Source: Mesorhizobium sp. SARCC-RB16n (lineage in GTDB: Bacteria > Pseudomonadota > Alphaproteobacteria > Rhizobiales > Rhizobiaceae). Taken from it: 64,000 bases of DNA. Positions 18,318-27,031 of the stretch are shown in pieces; the stretch's first letter is position 1; each line of letters opens with the position of its first letter. The stretch covers positions 1 to 64,000 of the forward strand of contig NZ_ML703278.1 of assembly GCF_008520305.1 (NCBI RefSeq), read 5' to 3'. A program made the position numbers and the translations under genes. The notes beneath the pieces were generated by a model. That model did no database searches. It was not told where the DNA came from and saw nothing but the letters and a program-made list of their open reading frames with translations.

Positions 18318-19499
18318 TTATGATTGATCGTTGCGTTCGGGAGGTGGAGTGCGTCCGCCATTGCCACTGCGGTTGCCGTCGAGCTTGGCATTCGCCAGAC
18401 CCAGCAGCGAGCCGGCATAGGCCCCTGGAGAGCCGATCGCCTTTTCCTTGGCCGCCGAGCCGGCCGCTTGTCCGGCGGCCCAGATACCGGTGCCAACACC
18501 GCGTGCGGCGGCTCCGGCAAACGACGATCCCGCCGCCCGTGCTGCCTGACCGGCGGCAAATCCGGCGCCGGCCGCACCACCGGCCAGAAACGCCCCGCCG
18601 GCCGCGAACGATGCTGCCTGGCCGCCATGGCGGATGGCTTCCATTCCGCCGGACACCGAGGCTCCCTGAACCACGCCCTGGATGATGTTCGGCACATAGA
18701 TCGCGATAATGAAGACCACCACCGATATGCCGGCAATTGCCAGGGTGGTCACGAACTGATCGGAAGAGGCGGTCGGCGCCTGGGCGAGGCCGGTGAGAAC
18801 CTGCGATCCGATCTTGGCGATCATCACCAGCGCCATCAGTTTCATGCCCACGCCGAAGGCGTAGACCAGATAACGGATGGCAAAGTCCTTGGTATAGGAG
18901 GACCCGCCAAGGCCAAGCATGATCATGCCGGCGAGCAGGCCGACATACATCTCGACCATCACCGACACGAAAATCGCCGCGACCAGTGAAAAGCAGATGA
19001 CGACGATGCTCATCGCCAGGACGGCCGCGATCGCCAGTGCATTGTCCTCGAACAACCCGAATTGCGCCTGTTGCGACATTTGCGAGGCCACGCGAATGCC
19101 GGCGTCGAATACTTCGGCGGGAGAGGCTGACCCGCCACCTGCACCGATCTGGAAGAGACTGTCGACGACGGAGCGGGCGAAGCCTGGCCCCTCGGTGAGA
19201 ACGAACGCGAAAAAGCCGACGAACATGATCCGCCGGACAAGCTCTGCGAACCAGCTATCAAGGGATGCGGCCTGAAGGGCCAGCCAAACCGCGGCAACTC
19301 CGATCTCGATGCCCGCGAGGATCCAGAACAGCGACTTCGCCGCATCCATGATGGTGGTTTCCCACCCTTTCGCAGCGGTCGATATCTGATTTTCCAGCTC
19401 CGTCAGCACCTGGCCCTGTTGCGCAAAAGCCGGGGCCGCGAAGACGACGCAAAGCAGGATAGCGACAAGAACCGAACGTCCAATATTGGTCTTTACCAT
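18318..19499 (-). CDS. trbL: TrbL, VirB6-like polytopic inner-membrane protein
   Basis: A 393-residue protein with a signal-like N-terminus (VLVAILLCVVFAAPAFAQQG), several hydrophobic helices up to about residue 270, then an Ala/Gly-rich tail (SFAAGGAFLAGGAAGAGFAA) and a polar C-terminus. This is the usual TrbL pattern; VirB6-type proteins contribute to substrate passage across the inner membrane. It overlaps trbK by 7 bases. Confidence 0.92.
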   Translation of the reverse strand: MVKTNIGRSVLVAILLCVVFAAPAFAQQGQVLTELENQISTAAKGWETTIMDAAKSLFWILAGIEIGVAAVWLALQAASLDSWFAELVRRIMFVGFFAFVLTEGPGFARSVVDSLFQIGAGGGSASPAEVFDAGIRVASQMSQQAQFGLFEDNALAIAAVLAMSIVVICFSLVAAIFVSVMVEMYVGLLAGMIMLGLGGSSYTKDFAIRYLVYAFGVGMKLMALVMIAKIGSQVLTGLAQAPTASSDQFVTTLAIAGISVVVFIIAIYVPNIIQGVVQGASVSGGMEAIRHGGQAASFAAGGAFLAGGAAGAGFAAGQAARAAGSSFAGAAARGVGTGIWAAGQAAGSAAKEKAIGSPGAYAGSLLGLANAKLDGNRSGNGGRTPPPERNDQS

Positions 19500-19693
19500 C
19501 GTGGACGCATCTCCTGACCGTCCTTGATCGGCGGAAGCTCCTTGTTCGCGCCGAAGAAGTTTTCCCTGGCGGCGCGTTGCTCCTCGGTGAGTGCAGGTTT
19601 GCTGGAGTCTCTCGAGTTGACGACCAGCGTTGCAGCGACCGACGAGACCGCGGCAACGACCAGGAGCAGGACAACAATGACGGTGCGGTTCAC
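19493..19693 (-). CDS. trbK: TrbK, entry-exclusion-type small protein
   Basis: A 66-residue protein with an N-terminal hydrophobic anchor (TVIVVLLLVVAAVSSVAATL). It sits between trbJ and trbL, where trbK lies in Ti and RP4 plasmids. RP4 TrbK is a lipoprotein that blocks redundant transfer; here I see no lipobox cysteine. The C-terminus (ENFFGANKELPPIKDGQEMR then PRW) closely resembles that of TrbJ, which is unusual. Overlaps trbJ and trbL by a few bases. Confidence 0.82.
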   Translation of the reverse strand: MNRTVIVVLLLVVAAVSSVAATLVVNSRDSSKPALTEEQRAARENFFGANKELPPIKDGQEMRPRW

Positions 19694-20499
19694 CAGCGCG
19701 GCTCCATCTTTTGACCTTCGGGGATGCTCTTGACCTCGGCGTTGAAGAACTTCTCCCTTCGCGCCTGGGCGAGATCCTTCCCAGCCTGTTCCGACTGGTA
19801 CCAGGTGCCCATCATCGTCATCTGCTGGGAAACCAGCCCGCGCAGCTTCTCAAGCTGCGCCACCTGCTGGGCGGCGATCTCATGGCCCACCTGCAACGCT
19901 TTCATCTGACCGTCGGCGCTCTCCGACATCGAGCGCAATGACGACATCGTGGATTCCTCGCTCGAAAACTGCTCGGCGGTCAGGTTCGCGGCTTTCAACG
20001 TGCCGGCGATCGTGTCGCGATTGGTGTCGGACCAGGACTGGTAGGTGGTGGAGAAGCTCGCGTTGGTGGGCAAGTTGCTCTTCATCTCGGCATAGCTCTC
20101 GAACCGCTGCTTGAGCTGGTCGTCGATATTGCCCATAGAAAACGCAATGCCCTGCCCCTGCCCGACGATGCTCTGCAGCCGGTTCAGGTCGCTTTCGACT
20201 TGGCCCCAGACATGATCAGGCAATTGCGCGGTGTTCTGCAGCATGTTCTCGTAGATCTTCAGCTGGTTCTGGATCTGCTCCGCCAGCTGATTGATCTGGG
20301 TGACCTGGTTGTTCACCTGCTCGGCCGACTTGCCGACCAGCGAGACGAGCTCGGCATTGTTGGCGAGCTGGGTGAATTCCGTCGCCTCGCCGGTGACGCC
20401 ACCGGCCATGCCTGGCGCCGGCAGAGCCATCGCTGCCACCACCGCCAGCATGGCGACGGTGCAGCGTCGATCAGTTGTTGTGAGGAGTGATATTTGCAT
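19690..20499 (-). CDS. trbJ: TrbJ, VirB5-like pilus/mating-pair component
   Basis: About 269 residues with a signal peptide (CTVAMLAVVAAMALPAPGMA) and a long helical body (EQVNNQVTQINQLAEQIQNQ; heptad-like), typical of TrbJ. The start MQISLLTTTD is used because it sits inside the trbE 3' end as in other operons of this type. The C-terminal motif KFFNAEVKSIPEGQKMEPRW is shared with TrbK. TrbJ is thought to act at the cell surface in pilus formation. Confidence 0.9.
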   Translation of the reverse strand: MQISLLTTTDRRCTVAMLAVVAAMALPAPGMAGGVTGEATEFTQLANNAELVSLVGKSAEQVNNQVTQINQLAEQIQNQLKIYENMLQNTAQLPDHVWGQVESDLNRLQSIVGQGQGIAFSMGNIDDQLKQRFESYAEMKSNLPTNASFSTTYQSWSDTNRDTIAGTLKAANLTAEQFSSEESTMSSLRSMSESADGQMKALQVGHEIAAQQVAQLEKLRGLVSQQMTMMGTWYQSEQAGKDLAQARREKFFNAEVKSIPEGQKMEPRW

Positions 20500-22939
20500 G
20501 AGCAATCCCTCTCTGTTGCAGCCAGTGTTCCGGCCATTTGGCACCGTGTTCGGCGTGAAGTGCGCGGATGCGTTTCAGGTCTTCCTTGCCGGACGCACCG
20601 ACAAAGGAGAGCGCGACAGGCCCGAGCGCCATGTCGAAGAGCCGGCGGCCGTCGGGCGAGGCGACATAGTATTCGCGCTTCGGCAGGGCGGTCGCGACGA
20701 TCTCGATCTGCCGCTCGTTAAAACCGATCCGCTCGTAGAACTCCCGTGTGCCGGGTTCGCGTGCCGCACCGTTCGGCAGGCAGATCTTTGTCGGGCAGCT
20801 TTCCTTCAGCACATCGATGATGCCGGAGCGCTCGGCGTCCGAGATCGACTGGGTGGCGAGCACCACCGCGCAATTGGCCTTGCGCAAGACCTTCAGCCAT
20901 TCCCGGATCTTGTCGCGGAAGAGCGGATGACCGAGCATCAGCCAGGCTTCGTCGAGAATGATCAGGCTTGGCGCGCCGGTGAGCCGCTTCTCAACCCGCC
21001 GGAACATGTAGGTCAGGACCGGCACGAGATTGCGCTCGCCCATATTCATCAACTCTTCCACTTCGAAGCATTGGAAGGCGCCGAGTGACAGGCCGTCTTC
21101 CTCGGAATCGAGGAGCTGCCCCATCGGACCATCGACGGTGTAGCGATGGAGTGCATCCTTGATCTCGCGCATTTGCACGCCACTCGCGAAGTCCGACAGC
21201 GACCGGCCGCGCGATTGCGCCATCAAGGCGATCTGGCGCGAGATGGCGTTCCGGTGCTCCGGCGTCACCGTGACACCCTGCAGCGCCACAAGCGTCTCCA
21301 GCCATTCGGACGCCCAGGCGCGATCGCCGTCGGTCGAGAGTCCGGCGAGCGGGCAAAAGGCGAGCGGCGGCGATGCCCCCTCCCCTCCTGCCGGCGTGTC
21401 GCCGCCGATCTCGTAATGGTCTCCGCCCACAGCAAGCGTCAGTGGCAACATTGATCGGCCCTTGTCGAACGCGAAGATCTGCGCGCCGGCATAGCGACGG
21501 AACTGCGCCGCGATCAGCGACAGCAGTGTGGACTTGCCCGATCCCGTTGGGCCGAACACCAGTGTATGGCCGACATCGTCGACATGCAGGTTCAACCGGA
21601 AAGGAGTGGAGCCGCTGGCGACCTGCATCAGCGGCGGCGAACCCGGCGGGTAGAACGGGCAAGGGGCTACCGGGCTGCCCGACCAGACCGAGTTCAGCGG
21701 CACGAGATCGGCGAGATTGCGGGTGTTGATCAGCGGCTCGCGGATATTGGCATAGGAAACACCCGGCAAGCTGCCGAGAAAGGCGTCCGTGGCATTCAGC
21801 GTCTCGATGCGGGCGCCAAACCCTTCCGCCTGGATCAGGCGGCGGACCGCCTCGCACTTGTCCTGCAGGCGGGGCTGCTCTTCGTCGAAGAGGACGATCA
21901 CCGGCGTGTAGTAACCATAGGCAACGAGCTGCGAGGCTGCCTGGGCGATCGCATCCTCGGTCTCGGCCACCATCGTCATGGCATCCTGGTCGAGCGAGCG
22001 GCTCTGGGTCTGGAACAGCTGATCGAAGAACGGCCGCACCTTCTGCTGCCATTTCTTGCGGGTGCGCTCCAGCCGCGCCCGCGCTTCCTGTTCATCAAGG
22101 AAGACGAAGCGGCTCGACCAGCGATAGGTGAGCGGCATGAGATCAAGCGTATTGAGAATACCCGGCCAGCTCTCCGCCGGCAGGCCATCGATCGCCACCA
22201 CACCGAGAAAGCGGTTTTCGACGGTAGGCGTCAGGCCATGCTGAAGCTCTGATGTCACCAGCCAGTCGAGATACATTGGGATGTCCGGCAACTGCACCGG
22301 ATGGTTTTCGCCGGTGATGCAGAAGCGGATGAACTGGAACAGGTCGTCATAGCGTGCCACACGAAAGCCGCCTCGGTCTTCCGCCTCGTGTGTCAGCATC
22401 CGGCGGATCGACACGACGTTGGCGAGGTATTGTTCGATTTCACGGATCGACGTGCGGAAGGCCTCAAGAACGCCATCGGCATAGGTGGCGGAGCGGCTCG
22501 CTCGATCGGAATAGATGTAGCGTGCCAGCCCGGAGCGCCGTGGCTCCGGTGGGCGCCAGGTCAGGATCAGGGCATGCCGGCTTTCAAAATGCCCCCTCTC
22601 CCGCCCGAAATGCGCCCGCCGCTCCGCGTCGATGGCGCGCGTGACCGCATCCGGGAAATGGCAATCCGCCTCGGCCGGATAGTCGGTTGTCGGAACGCGC
22701 GCGGCCTCAACCTGGATCATCCAGCCGGAGCCGAGGCGGGCGAGGATCGCATTGATCTGGCGGCTGATCTCATTGCGCTCGGCGTCAGTCGAACTTTCGC
22801 TGTCCGGTCCGGCAAAATACCAGCCGGCCAAGAGGCTGCCGTCCTTCAGGAGCATGATGCCGTTGTCGACGAGGCCAGCATAGGGAACGAGGTCGGCAAA
22901 CGACGGTCCGGAATTCCGGAATTGCTTCAGGGCTACCAT
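20471..22939 (-). CDS. trbE: TrbE, VirB4-like type IV secretion ATPase
   Basis: An 822-residue protein with an N-terminal CagE/VirB4 domain, Walker A FGPTGSGKSTLLSL near residue 463 and Walker B SLIILDEAWLMLGHP near 660. VirB4 ATPases power pilin extraction and channel assembly at the inner membrane. Length and position are canonical. The 3' end overlaps trbJ by about 29 bases. Large frames on the opposite strand across this gene are shadows. Confidence 0.95.
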   Translation of the reverse strand: MVALKQFRNSGPSFADLVPYAGLVDNGIMLLKDGSLLAGWYFAGPDSESSTDAERNEISRQINAILARLGSGWMIQVEAARVPTTDYPAEADCHFPDAVTRAIDAERRAHFGRERGHFESRHALILTWRPPEPRRSGLARYIYSDRASRSATYADGVLEAFRTSIREIEQYLANVVSIRRMLTHEAEDRGGFRVARYDDLFQFIRFCITGENHPVQLPDIPMYLDWLVTSELQHGLTPTVENRFLGVVAIDGLPAESWPGILNTLDLMPLTYRWSSRFVFLDEQEARARLERTRKKWQQKVRPFFDQLFQTQSRSLDQDAMTMVAETEDAIAQAASQLVAYGYYTPVIVLFDEEQPRLQDKCEAVRRLIQAEGFGARIETLNATDAFLGSLPGVSYANIREPLINTRNLADLVPLNSVWSGSPVAPCPFYPPGSPPLMQVASGSTPFRLNLHVDDVGHTLVFGPTGSGKSTLLSLIAAQFRRYAGAQIFAFDKGRSMLPLTLAVGGDHYEIGGDTPAGGEGASPPLAFCPLAGLSTDGDRAWASEWLETLVALQGVTVTPEHRNAISRQIALMAQSRGRSLSDFASGVQMREIKDALHRYTVDGPMGQLLDSEEDGLSLGAFQCFEVEELMNMGERNLVPVLTYMFRRVEKRLTGAPSLIILDEAWLMLGHPLFRDKIREWLKVLRKANCAVVLATQSISDAERSGIIDVLKESCPTKICLPNGAAREPGTREFYERIGFNERQIEIVATALPKREYYVASPDGRRLFDMALGPVALSFVGASGKEDLKRIRALHAEHGAKWPEHWLQQRGIAHANITPHNN

Positions 22940-22948
22940 TTCGTGGCC

Positions 22949-23248
22949 TCAGTACCGTCGCCAGGGCGAGGATGTGGCGTGATAGAACGATTTGTAGGAG
23001 ACGTGCCGGAGATAGACGCGACGCATCAGGGGATCGGCCTTCGCCATCATGCGAAGGGCGGCGACGGCAACGAGCCAGAACATCATTCCGAAGATCGCCG
23101 CATACCAGGTCAGCACGACGAAGATCAGGATGACTGCCGCGAGACCGCTCAGCAGCACCAGTTCGCGATCCGCGCCCATCAGCAGATTGGGACGCGAGAG
23201 CGCACGGTGGATCCGCGAGCTGATGAGAGCGGAGCCGGAGTCAGCCAT
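22949..23248 (-). CDS. trbD: TrbD, VirB3-like inner-membrane protein
   Basis: About 99 residues with two adjacent hydrophobic helices ([20 protein letters not shown] and [20 protein letters not shown]) and a basic C-terminus, typical of VirB3/TrbD, which works with the VirB4 ATPase. The start was chosen by overlap with the trbC stop (8 bases). Confidence 0.88.
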   Translation of the reverse strand: MADSGSALISSRIHRALSRPNLLMGADRELVLLSGLAAVILIFVVLTWYAAIFGMMFWLVAVAALRMMAKADPLMRRVYLRHVSYKSFYHATSSPWRRY

Positions 23249-23645
23249 GAGGCCCCTCTCCTTCCCGCTGTGCGGGCTCCATTTGCGCGAGGAAACTCTG
23301 CCGCGCCTGCGGCTCGAGGCTGCCGATAGTGGCACCTGTTGCTCCGAACAGGGCGACGATCTGGGTGGCACCCAGGAGGACACCGCCCACCAGCGCGATG
23401 TAGCAAAGCCGTCTGGCAAAGTCGTTGAGCTCGCCCCCGAAGATCAGCATGCCGCCGGCGATCGCCACCGCCGCCAGTGCGATGAAGCCGGCGACCGGAC
23501 CGGTGATCGATTGCTGGATCTGCTGAAGCGGCGACTCCCACGGCAACCCGCCGCCACCGGATGAGGCAAATGCCGGAGAGGCCAGTATCATTGCCGAAAG
23601 AAGAAAGGCGCCGCCGGCCACGGCACGATAACGCTTAGGCTGCAT
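23241..23645 (-). CDS. trbC: TrbC, VirB2-like pilin
   Basis: About 134 residues: a long signal peptide ending near SPAFASSGG, then two hydrophobic helices ([40 protein letters not shown]). TrbC is the major pilin, cyclised in RP4 and Ti systems after processing. The first ATG downstream of trbB coding is used, giving an 11-base overlap with trbB. Confidence 0.9.
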   Translation of the reverse strand: MQPKRYRAVAGGAFLLSAMILASPAFASSGGGGLPWESPLQQIQQSITGPVAGFIALAAVAIAGGMLIFGGELNDFARRLCYIALVGGVLLGATQIVALFGATGATIGSLEPQARQSFLAQMEPAQREGEGPHG

Positions 23646-24606
23646 GAGTAACCTCGTCGATCTGGGCATAATGTTCGGTTTGATAGGTCGAGGCCCCAAA
23701 ACTCTCGACATGAATCACGTCGCGGACACGCCGGCTCCGTCCGCTCCGCTCGATCGAAACGACGAGATCGACGGCTTCGCCGATTACCTCGCGCATCGGC
23801 TGCTGGCTGGCTTCGGCCGTCAGCTGTTCCAGACGGCGGAGCGCGGACATGGCGGTGTTGGAATGCACAGTGGTGACGCCGCCCGGATGGCCTGTGTTCC
23901 ATGCCTTGAGCAGCGTCAGCGCGGCGCCATCGCGCACCTCGCCGACGATGATCCTGTCAGGGCGCAGACGCATCGTGCTTTTGAGCAATCGCGCCATGTC
24001 GACGCTGTCGCTCGTATGAAGGCAGACAGAGTTTTCGGCCGCGCACTGGATCTCGGCGGTGTCCTCGAGGATCACCATGCGATCTTCCGGCGCGGTCGCG
24101 ACGATCTCCGCGATGACGGCGTTGGCCAGTGTCGTCTTGCCCGATCCCGTCCCGCCCGAGATAACGATGTTCAAACGTGAAGCAATGGCGCTCCTGATGA
24201 CGCGGGCCTGCGCTTCGGTCATCACCTGGTTCTTCACATAATCGTCGAGCGGGATGAGGCGCGAGGCGCGACGGCGGATCGTGAAGGTCGGCGCCGACAC
24301 CACCGGCGGAAGCAGCCCCTCGAAGCGGTGGCCGCCGATCGGCAGTTCGCCGGATATGATCGGCTGATCGTGGTCCGCCTCGGCTTGCAGCGCATGGGCG
24401 ACACTGCCGATGACGACCTCGGCCGCGGCGGCCGACATCTCTCCGGCCGGAGCAATGCCGTGGCCGAGCCGCTCGATGAACAGCCGCCCGTCCGGGTTCA
24501 GCATGATCTCGACAACGGTTGCATCGTCGAGGGCCACACAAAGCTGGTCACCGAGTGCGTCCTGGAGCTTGCGGACAAGGCGGGAATGGGAACGAAGCTG
24601 GGTCAC
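23635..24606 (-). CDS. trbB: TrbB, VirB11-like traffic ATPase
   Basis: A 323-residue hexameric-type ATPase with Walker [17 protein letters not shown] near residue 150, an Asp box ([13 protein letters not shown]), Walker B-like [20 protein letters not shown] and the His box [20 protein letters not shown]. VirB11-type ATPases energise type IV secretion. The GTG start overlaps the traI stop, so the two are translationally linked. Confidence 0.94.
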   Translation of the reverse strand: MTQLRSHSRLVRKLQDALGDQLCVALDDATVVEIMLNPDGRLFIERLGHGIAPAGEMSAAAAEVVIGSVAHALQAEADHDQPIISGELPIGGHRFEGLLPPVVSAPTFTIRRRASRLIPLDDYVKNQVMTEAQARVIRSAIASRLNIVISGGTGSGKTTLANAVIAEIVATAPEDRMVILEDTAEIQCAAENSVCLHTSDSVDMARLLKSTMRLRPDRIIVGEVRDGAALTLLKAWNTGHPGGVTTVHSNTAMSALRRLEQLTAEASQQPMREVIGEAVDLVVSIERSGRSRRVRDVIHVESFGASTYQTEHYAQIDEVTHAA

Positions 24607-25241
24607 GCGGCACTCATCGCCGAAGTGACGGCGTGTTCAGCGATGGTCGAATGGTAATCCGGCGGGCGGACGCGCTCGAAGCTCGCGCGATCGGCGGGAA
24701 GACTGCCTGCCACAGCCATCGTGTTGCCGATTGGAGCAGGCTTGCCGAGCCGCGTCATCGGCCACCCGGCCCGCTTCAGAATGCGTTCGAAACGAAGGTC
24801 GGTCGCTGTGACGATTTCGGTATAGCCGTTGGTGATCGACCACTCGATGATGCCGGCAAACATCGTGAGCGTTGCTAGGTGCAACTGGCCCTCTCCTCTC
24901 CCCACTTCAAGCGAGGTGTCGACGCAGAAGCGTGAGCTCTCGACCATGCCGGAGTGAGGAGAGAGCGACTCGTTGGCCAGCAGTTTCCGAAAGCTGCACT
25001 CCAGCATCGTTGGGCCAGACGCGGGAAGCAGGCGCGCGCAGCCAGCGACCCGATCGCCGTCATCGACAGCTAGAACATAGGTCGGTCTGAGACCGTCGTA
25101 GCGGTCTCTTTCCTCGCCATCACTGACCGCCACGTCCCAGCCCATGCGCGATCTAAAGATCATCGCACGAAGGCAATGCATCTGCGTGAGCAGGTCAGAA
25201 TACTGCTCGTAGAGGTCCGGCGAAACTATTGTGATGTGCAT
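24603..25241 (-). CDS. traI: TraI, LuxI-family acyl-homoserine-lactone synthase
   Basis: A 212-residue autoinducer synthase with the conserved LuxI pattern: Arg, Phe and Trp in LRAMIFRSRMGW, Asp residues in ERDRYDGL, GCARLLP, and SSRFCVDTSLEVG. It uses S-adenosylmethionine and acyl-ACP to make an N-acyl homoserine lactone. As first gene of the trb operon it corresponds to Ti-type traI; the signal would activate TraR and so conjugation. Two tra boxes lie upstream. The cognate traR is not in this window. Confidence 0.94.
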   Translation of the reverse strand: MHITIVSPDLYEQYSDLLTQMHCLRAMIFRSRMGWDVAVSDGEERDRYDGLRPTYVLAVDDGDRVAGCARLLPASGPTMLECSFRKLLANESLSPHSGMVESSRFCVDTSLEVGRGEGQLHLATLTMFAGIIEWSITNGYTEIVTATDLRFERILKRAGWPMTRLGKPAPIGNTMAVAGSLPADRASFERVRPPDYHSTIAEHAVTSAMSAA

Positions 25242-25299
25242 GCTCCACTCCGCGAATCGAACTGGGGCATACAGAAATCATCACGACTCACCTGTGGCT

Positions 25300-25317
25300 A
25301 CGTGCAGATTTGCACCT
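25300..25317. promoter_or_regulatory. Candidate tra box 1 (TraR operator)
   Basis: ACGTGCAGATTTGCACCT resembles the 18-bp dyad of Ti-plasmid tra boxes, centred on GCAGATNTGC, about 60 bases upstream of the traI start. One base departs from perfect symmetry in the core. It would activate the traI-trb operon. Confidence 0.8.
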
Positions 25318-25380
25318 CGCCGAGTCGGGAGAATCACCGTCTATTGGCGTGTAGACGATCAATGAACGTGTGGATGATCG

Positions 25381-25398
25381 ATATGCAGATCTGCATTT
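25381..25398. promoter_or_regulatory. Candidate tra box 2 (TraR operator)
   Basis: A perfect 14-bp palindrome ATGCAGATCTGCAT (25383-25396) sits within an 18-bp tra-box-like dyad, centred about 205 bases upstream of the repA start. In pTiR10-type plasmids a tra box in this interval drives repABC, coupling copy number to quorum. Confidence 0.8.
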
Positions 25399-25518
25399 CC
25401 GGCCGACGCCTCGAAACGGGAAGGCGAACTAACCTGCGGAGGAATATGGATAAATCGGAGTTTTCTGGAGGATTGTGGGAGCTCACGTTAACCCTTCATT
25501 AACCAAAAACGCCTTGCA

Positions 25519-25579
25519 ACCGAACGTGCATTCGGTAATCGTCACGGAAAAATGGCAGTACGTGCCGATTAACCGTGAC
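25519..25579. promoter_or_regulatory. Inverted repeats upstream of repA (possible RepA operator or leader)
   Basis: ACCGAA (25519-25524) pairs with TTCGGT (25531-25536) around a six-base loop. GTCACGG (25541-25547) pairs with CCGTGAC (25573-25579). They lie directly before the repA start and could be RepA/RepB autoregulatory sites; this function is inferred from position only. Confidence 0.4.
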
Positions 25580-25593
25580 AAGAGCTTTCCACC

Positions 25594-26808
25594 GTGAGCA
25601 ATGTGGCCATATCCCGAAATGATCGCCCTTCGGTAGATGTTACTATTGGTGAGCATGCCGAACAGCTGAGCTCCCAGCTTCAAGCTATGAGCGAGACACT
25701 GTTTCCTCCCACCTCGCACAAGAGTTTGCGCAAATTCACGTCGGGTGAAGCAGCCCGCCTAATGAAGATATCCGATTCAACGCTTCGAAAGATGACTTTG
25801 GCGGGTGAAGGGCCGCAGCCCGAACTCGCCAGCAACGGAAGGCGCTTCTACACACTAGGTCAGATAAATGAGATCCGGCATATGCTGGCGGGCTCTGCTC
25901 GTGGACGCGAAAGCATCGAGTTCGTGCCCCATCGACGAGGCTCGGAGCACTTGCAGGTCATCGCGGTTACCAATTTCAAAGGCGGCTCGGGCAAGACGAC
26001 GACGTCGGCTCATCTTGCTCAGTATCTTGCGCTGCAGGGGTACAGAGTACTCGCCGTTGACCTCGATCCCCAGGCCAGCCTCTCGGCACTCCTCGGGGTT
26101 CTTCCAGAGACGGATGTGGCTTCCAACGAGACATTATATGCGGCAATCCGCTACGACGACGCGAGACGGCCTCTCAAAGAGGTTATTCGCCCGACGTACT
26201 TTGACGGATTGCATCTCGTTCCTGGAAATCTTGAGCTTATGGAGTTTGAGCACACTACTCCAAAAGCCTTGAGCGACCGCGGTTCACGCGAGGGGCTTTT
26301 TTTCACCCGTGTCGCCCAGGCTTTTGATGAGGTCGCCGATGACTATGACGTGGTTGTAATCGACTGCCCTCCCCAGCTTGGGTTCTTGACCCTAAGTGGC
26401 CTGTGCGCCGCGACATCAATGGTCATCACTGTGCATCCTCAGATGCTCGATGTCGCGTCCATGAGCCAGTTCCTACTTATGACCCGCGACCTCCTCGGCG
26501 TCGTGAAGGAGGCCGGGGGAAATCTCCAATATGATTTCATCCGCTATCTGCTTACCCGGTTTGAACCTCAGGATGCGCCGCAGACGAAGGTCGCGGCGCT
26601 GTTGCGCAACATGTTTGACGATCATGTCCTCACCAATCCAATGGTGAAATCTGCAGCCGTCTCCGATGCCGGTCTTACAAAGCAGACCCTCTACGAGATC
26701 GGCCGAGAGAATCTAACGCGGTCGACATATGATCGGGCGATGGAGGCTTTGGATTCGGTAAACGCCGAAATCGAGGCTTTGATCAAGACTGCATGGGGGC
26801 GGGCATGA
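25594..26808 (+). CDS. repA: RepA, plasmid partitioning ATPase (ParA type)
   Basis: A 404-residue protein: N-terminal helix-turn-helix (FTSGEAARLMKISDSTLRKM), then a ParA ATPase with deviant Walker A FKGGSGKTTTSAHLA near residue 128, VLAVDLDPQASLSAL and DVVVIDCPPQLGFLTLSGL. RepA autoregulates repABC and, with RepB and parS, segregates the plasmid. The GTG start gives the usual RepA N-terminus (PSVDVTIGEHAEQLSSQLQA). Confidence 0.95.
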   Translation: MSNVAISRNDRPSVDVTIGEHAEQLSSQLQAMSETLFPPTSHKSLRKFTSGEAARLMKISDSTLRKMTLAGEGPQPELASNGRRFYTLGQINEIRHMLAGSARGRESIEFVPHRRGSEHLQVIAVTNFKGGSGKTTTSAHLAQYLALQGYRVLAVDLDPQASLSALLGVLPETDVASNETLYAAIRYDDARRPLKEVIRPTYFDGLHLVPGNLELMEFEHTTPKALSDRGSREGLFFTRVAQAFDEVADDYDVVVIDCPPQLGFLTLSGLCAATSMVITVHPQMLDVASMSQFLLMTRDLLGVVKEAGGNLQYDFIRYLLTRFEPQDAPQTKVAALLRNMFDDHVLTNPMVKSAAVSDAGLTKQTLYEIGRENLTRSTYDRAMEALDSVNAEIEALIKTAWGRA

Positions 26809-26833
26809 TGGCCGGCACGAATCATGACGACTC

Positions 26834-26849
26834 GTTGGGAGCTCCCAAC
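26834..26849. promoter_or_regulatory. parS site 1
   Basis: The perfect palindrome GTTGGGAGCTCCCAAC fits the repABC parS pattern GTTNNNNGCNNNNAAC and lies 25 bases after the repA stop, in the repA-repB gap where parS occurs in several repABC plasmids. RepB is the expected ligand. Confidence 0.85.
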
Positions 26850-26952
26850 AGAGCGCTGCCCTGGCTGCTCCGTGTTGCTGCCCAGCGCCCCTGCCTGTCG
26901 AATTCACACCAGGGATTTTGTGCGGACGTCCGGCAAGCCCGCCTGCGACTTC

Positions 26953-26976
26953 GCTTGTTGGGAGCTCCCAACAAGC
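26953..26976. promoter_or_regulatory. parS site 2 (extended palindrome)
   Basis: A second identical GTTGGGAGCTCCCAAC core (26957-26972), here extended by GCTT and AAGC to a 24-bp perfect palindrome, in the same repA-repB gap. Spacing between cores is about 123 bases. Confidence 0.85.
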
Positions 26977-27031
26977 AGCTCCTACCGGCGAAACCATGCT
27001 GCCTCGAAACTAGCCCGCAAAGATCAGTGCC

